A stretch of DNA of 64,000 bases from Allacma fusca (Eukaryota > Arthropoda > Collembola > Symphypleona > Sminthuridae), in assembly GCA_947179485.1 (NCBI GenBank), contig OX359246.1, forward strand, positions 40,403,632 to 40,467,631, given 5' to 3'. Shown here piece after piece: positions 58,442 to 64,000 of the stretch (position 1 is its first letter; the number at the start of each line of letters is the position of its first letter). The notes under the pieces were generated by a model. The model had not been told where the DNA came from. It did no database searches and worked only from the letters and a program-made list of their open reading frames with translations. A program made the translations under genes and the position numbers.

Positions 58442-61271
58442 CTCGTTGTTGCAAAAGGGCTCCTCGGAATTGTTATGATCCGTTGTGTCATTCTCATGCA
58501 TCGTGTGTCTACGCAATCGTGCCAATGTTATGATTAAGACTGATTAAGAATGAATGCCACTTAATTTTTCTCCCAGAAAGATCAGGTTTTTTCCTTGGAA
58601 AATCGTGAAGAGCACAGTGTCTTGCATACCAAGAAGCATCAGCATCCAGCAGGTCCGCACTCCCAGCCACTCGGGTACACTCTCTGGTAGTAAACACTCC
58701 TGCCAAAGAGGCCTTTCACATAACAGCCCATTCCCTAATGAAATAATGTGAGAGTATTTAAGTTGGTTCAGGTCCGGCGCGTGAAAACAACGAGAGGGGC
58801 GCTTGATGGGAAGACACACACACACAAAAAAAAACAGTTAAAAATCAAGATTAAAATTAATTATCCCAGTTTGCCAGTCAAGAGTCTCTGTCCTTCCTGA
58901 GACTACGGCTTATAGTCTTCAAGAGCTTCACAATCAATGCGTGCATATTTACATAAATATTTATATACAGGTATATAATATAGGTATATATATTTACTAG
59001 ACACAACCCTCCTTTAATCCTGACCCCAGCTCACTCAAAAGCATGTACAGGTATTAAATACTAGTAGAATGCATGTAATCGTGGAAAGTAAAAGGGAATA
59101 ACTGGACCACCAAGGAGCTCGTCTGATGGACCATCAATGAGCCGAAGGAATAGGGCTCCTCTCACCAAATGCTAATCTTACGGATCCGTCAGAGGTACGG
59201 AAAAACAATGAGATTTCAGCAGGAGGTCAATCTTTAGAAAAATTGCGATGATGACCAGTTCTTCCTATGTATTTGCTACATGGATCCTTGGATCAGTGTA
59301 TATTCATCTGTGTCAAAAAAAAAAATACATTAGAAAAAGCTATGCGGAGGGAGTCAATGTCTAAAACGCGTAGTTAGATTCTTCTAAGTGCAAGTGTCTA
59401 CAAGTGATTTTGATTGACATTGACACCTGAGCTGGACATCCATCCTCCACAGAGATTCCCACAAACAACAGAGTATCTCTTTACTCCCCAGAATCATACA
59501 AGCATTTATTGAAAAGATACGGAATCATCAAGAAGAATCAAGTTTCTCTGTATCTACTACTGCAATAAAAGTCTGTGTATGTACATATATACCTAATTAT
59601 ATATACATACATAATTATGTACAGTAGATAGACGTGAGTAATTGTAAGTATAAATATCCTTCGTAACTTTTAGCACATAACCTCGATGAACATCTGTCCT
59701 AGCATTTAGCACACGCGCTCCTATAGTAATAAATTATAGATATTTATAAAAGTATAACTGTGTAGATATATAAATGGGTTTGTTTGTACAAGGGTCTTAA
59801 AAGGTTTGGAGTCGTCATTTAATGCAACATGTTTTTGAGTCACGGATACTTTTCTAACGCTATAGTGTTATTGTCGGCTTGTGCTTCTAAGGAATTTTTT
59901 TTTCAATTGTTCAAGTTATGGCCAAAAGCAAACTCAACGGCAGGTATATCTACAGTAGAGCTCGGGATGCTTTTGCTGCCAAAAAATCCATGGCTTGGGA
60001 GAAAAACTTGAAGGGAAGAGATAGGAAAAGCATTTGTTTTTGATAGTCTTTTGATTACTTCATGTTTTTATGACTTGTTCTTTCCTCTAAATTACACATC
60101 ATGATTGTGAATTCTGATTCAATTTTCTCCATTAAGAGGTGGCCATTACGCATTAGCATTTTTCCATATTTTGTTCCAAGCCTTTTAAACAGGGCCATTA
60201 TTTTTGCCTCGGAGATATATCTATATATATGTAAGTATTCAAATCCGAGCGCGGGGCTCATACTCCTTGGGACAGAACTTTGATCGTCGAGAATAATTAT
60301 TGTTGTGGCAAAAAGAACGGCCCTTTTTAAAAACTGGATCTACTTTTATGACTTATTGTTAGAAGAAATATCAAGTTCTACTTCTACTGCCTTTTCAATT
60401 AATATTCCCTTCAACCTTTTCCTAAATGGCAACACATCCCCATGGCCCTCGTACGTGTTTATATTCATCTGTCTTCAGACAATTAATTCTGCAGGGGGTT
60501 TAAATGGAGACTTTAGCAATCCCAGCGAAGGCTTCCCTTTTGTTGTTGATTTTTACCGCACTATAATTAATTGGGGCGATGGAGTCGTTTGCATTCTTCT
60601 CAAAAAATTTAAATAAGATTTACTAAGGGAGTAATGGAATTTGAAGGGAATTTCTTTATACATCTGTGGAAGGATTTGATTTGGGATAAATATTCCAAGA
60701 ATTGATATGACAAACATTCTTGGGATTTTTTTTTTGGGGGGGGGGGTTAAACCCCGAACCTTGTTAGTTAAAAATGATTGTGTAAAAAATAGAGGATAAT
60801 ATTCAGATATCTTTCCTGGTTCTCCTCTCTCAACGGATCAGCCGAGAGGTTGCTGTAGAGATCCCGACGAGAGGAAAACAAAGCATTATGTATTTCCGCC
60901 TGGTAATTACCCATCATCAACAAGGTGTCTAATGTATTCAAATGGAAACGACCCCGTTTAAGTAGTCTACCTGATTTGAATAATGAGTAACAATTATGTA
61001 GTTCATTGTAATTACTCAAAGGCGAAAAAGAAACCCACCGACAAGTAATAATCATTCAAATTTTCTTAAGTGGCTGAGTGTATAGTATACACTGTAGACT
61101 GCTTGTTGGGAGCTTTTCTCCCTCTCAATGGCCACTGGCCATATTCCTACCAATATGACAACGAATGACGGACGGTTATGGTCATTACTACAAATGTTCT
61201 ATAGGCTTTTTAGCATATTTGACTCCACGGAGCCGTCCATCCGACAGACGTCCAATGTCAATCTTTGGGAT

Positions 61272-61275
<4 letters not shown>

Positions 61276-61313
<38 letters not shown>

Positions 61314-61323
61314 GTGTGTGTGT
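61276..61323. repeat. (CT)n followed by (GT)n
   Basis: CT run 61276-61309, then TATGTGTGTGTG to 61323. Confidence 0.9.
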
Positions 61324-63676
61324 GAGGATTTTTTTCGCCAGCAGCAATAAGTAGACTATGACATAAGCAATAATACAAGAGAGACCTGAATTTCAGTCAC
61401 TACTTGACTTTAAATGCTATCCAAATTTTCCTCAAGCTTGTATAATGATTATAGTTTGTTGAACTGGAATATTGAATTTTTATATCCCAACCCATAAGTA
61501 TAATAATACGAGTTCATTGAGCAAAGCTCAGAGTGAAAGGAAAGTTTTATACATTCTATTCACAAAGCGAATGCGGCTTAAAGATGATTCAACACTACAG
61601 TAAGAGAGGTATACAAGCTTGGACTTGTGCATACTTTCTCCGTCGGCTTGTATCTCCTTTTGCTTTTATTACATCATGATGTAGTAATTATGTGACTTAG
61701 AGCAATTTAAATCAGTAAAAAGAATTCTGCTTGAGAAAAAATTGTACATAAAATTGGAGCCAATTGTTTACATGCTGATTTGAGGGTGCTTGATCTTCTT
61801 GTCAGTTTAAAGTTTTTCATAGAAATCCGTCTGTCTTATGAGGAGCAACTGTGTGTAACAGCAGGAACGATTTACTTTTTTTGAAGCACATTTTTCATAG
61901 AACGTTTTAGAATTTGAAGTATCTATATCTATCTAGTGAGTCTTGTCTGAGTTTGACAGTCTATTAGAAAGGGTTCATTTAGTGACGGGACTTGGAGATA
62001 AAGAGATTATCGTTATAGTGTATACATTGGAGGGCCCTTTTTACAAAGGAGTCAATCGGATTAGTTAAAAAGTCCCACGTGAACATTATTATTACTGAGA
62101 GACCCGACCCGATGAGAACCTCACCATTGTATGCATATGAGTTTTGTTAATAAAAAAAAAAGGAAAGGAAAATGTCAGTGTGGTTTGATACGATGTGTCA
62201 AAAGGTTGACAAGTCCTCTGAAGTGAAGGAGATGATAGGGCGAGAGAGTCTCAACCTTTCACCAGAGCCTGCTGTGCTGGGTTTCCACACACACAATACC
62301 AATATCTAACCATATAGACTCACAAATGTTCAGGGGTGAGAGAACAAGGATTAAGTAAGAATTTAAACTGTTTTTCTTTTTGACTGTCTTCAGGATTTAA
62401 GTATGTCTCAGCACTCAAGGCGTCAATGAATGGGGAGTCAACGAGCCGTGTATACTCTGACCACAGTCCATGTCTAAGTGCATGTCCATCACATATGACG
62501 AGGGTCAGTAATGAGTGACAACAGTCGTCAGTTACAGACACTCACAGACCAAGACTGTATTATTGTTCGCTTGATTTCTCTCTGAGCTTCTAAGTGATTT
62601 CTAATCATTGGATTTGATACTCCTCTGAGACTTACTGCTCAATTCCCCTAACGAATTTATCTCCTATTCCAATTATTACAATGACTCCCTTCCTTGTGAG
62701 CCTTAATTTCCTCCCGAAGAGCAGAAATAATCACTCTTGTCACCTTACACCGTAACAGCACGTAAATACTTCAACAGTTACATTTCTGTAGCAAAATTTA
62801 CAATCTAATAAAAATAAAAGTCGGGATTGATTTCAGAGATGCAATTTGCAATCCCTGCTGTTTACTTTAATGACGAGAGATTATTCTAGAAATACTTCAA
62901 TCCCAGTCCCTATCAGAAATTCAAAGGTCGACACACCAGAAGTAACGTTGCAAAAGGAGATAAAGTTTGGCGTCACTTTGACTTTTCTCCTTACTTTTGT
63001 CGACAACAGAGAGTCCCATCCTAGGGAAACTGCACTGGTTATTAAATTCTATAACAGAGTCTTCCTCAATCAATGCGGGATTTTAAACGGCATTCTGGCC
63101 TTATCCTTATGTAGATGCATGATATCATTCAGGACATGTGTCTTGAGTGTGGATGAGATTGCAGAACGGGGCGATATCACTTGGTATATGAGCTGAAGGC
63201 ATTCATCCATAAAGAATATCTTCAGAAGGCAAGTATACTTATATGGGGGCAGGCAGGAAAAAAGGTACAAGTTCGGAGAAGGTTGATTAGTAAGCAGGAG
63301 AGGTATCCCAGAAATAAATTGAAATTTTTGATTATTTTTTTCCCCTCCGCCTCCCCTTTACATGAGCAACATTGTTAAAACGATAAAAGAACATGAAATA
63401 GTATTCCTATACAGGCCTCTTACATAAGTCCCACTGTCAACACACTAAGATTTAGGGTTATGTTATGTGCAAATCAAGTTTACCAGTTTTGCCAATATGA
63501 AGTTTAATTGCTGGAATGGGGGGAATAAAACAAAAGGAGCCCTGTAGCTGTTGTTGTTCCTGTCAAGGCCATAATAGAAATCAAGCACATAGGGACAAGT
63601 AAGAGTAACTACGTGATTAAGAGTAGCCTGTACAAGGGAGTTTACTGTCTTTGACATATGTATTCCTCTATGATGA

Positions 63677-63704
63677 GTGTGTGTGTGTGTGTGTGTGTGT
63701 GTGT
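63677..63704. repeat. (GT)n microsatellite
   Basis: Fourteen uninterrupted GT units. Confidence 0.9.
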
Positions 63705-64000
63705 CTATATGAGCCATACACACTAGCAATGTCTTCATTAATGACTCTGTCAGGTGAGTCTGTTCCCGCAATGTCCGTGGGCTGGATGGGTAATCCCAGA
63801 GTTATATTTGGATTCCTATTGTCCCAGACTTTTATTGTGAGGGGACACAGCTGTGTGTGAGGACTGTCTTCAAGAATGACAAATATTCCCAAGAATCTTA
63901 CTCATTCTTTTTGGACTCCTTTCAATTTTCCTCAGGACAGGGATGCAGAACAGGTGAGAAATAGCACCTCATGTGCATAGACACTGTCCGGATGACTATT

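Larger units (their letters stand above)
49161..64000. other. Gene-poor, microsatellite-rich region
   Basis: I find no convincing exon, RNA gene or inverted-repeat transposon here. Longer open frames are short, lack domains, and several are translations of microsatellites. The DNA differs in style from 1-49 kb. Long CT and GT runs, TATG/ACAT tetranucleotide stretches (about 51499-51520 and 52228-52257), a CTG-rich patch (50565-50600) and a TTG run (53238-53257) recur, and word-array MITEs are absent. It could be a large intron or an intergenic span. Confidence 0.5.

Noticed and set aside
58544..58825. Minus-strand frames with Cys-rich start
   Set aside because: Short, overlapping in several frames, no domain and no splice context.

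Overview
The window is nuclear DNA of an arthropod: spliced genes, very dense DNA transposons, and no bacterial gene organisation. I favour a springtail (Collembola). The reasons are the form of the seven-transmembrane gustatory-receptor-like proteins (an N-terminal VFPFxWxPxxRxLE block, and a C-terminal FRRRLR block ending in a GNRNA tail) and a BTB-BACK protein of a kind I associate with collembolan expansions. This is an inference from memory of those families; no search was possible.

Layout. 1-7.4 kb: the end of a TACCCG-word hAT-type element, a pogo-type MITE, hAT and receptor remnants, a GACT-word element and a TA-flanked MITE. 7.9-16.35 kb: a five-exon BTB/BACK gene. Intron 1 holds a decayed hAT transposase gene, exon 2 is split by a 774-bp MITE, intron 2 carries a nested pair of hAT MITEs, and intron 3 carries another. 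17.3-26.1 kb: no host gene, but a dense transposon field with a three-level nest and an element made almost entirely of a 36-bp repeat. 26.6-28.6 kb: a hAT MITE, then a degenerate receptor gene (copy A). 29.3-31.9 kb: three more non-autonomous elements. 33.1-41.5 kb: a second receptor gene (copy B) whose third exon is split by a 7,095-bp element. That element has 216-bp terminal inverted repeats, AG...CT termini and a 6-bp target duplication, and it carries several spliced genes that I cannot assign to any family. 41.5-48.8 kb: decayed duplicate of the receptor flank with further hAT MITEs. From about 49.2 kb to the end there is no recognisable gene and none of the word-array MITEs. Instead there are many CT, GT and tetranucleotide microsatellites.

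Two themes stand out. First, at least a dozen hAT-type MITE families, supported by exact or near-exact 8-bp target duplications, each fill their subterminal regions with a private short word. They are often nested and sometimes share a target site. Second, insertion has repeatedly broken host genes here. In both the BTB gene and receptor copy B the reading frame is restored when the element and one target copy are removed on paper, so the ancestral gene structure can be read. The 7.1-kb element is the best candidate for something undescribed: its boundaries look like a Polinton/Maverick, but it shows no DNA polymerase, integrase, ATPase or protease that I can recognise.
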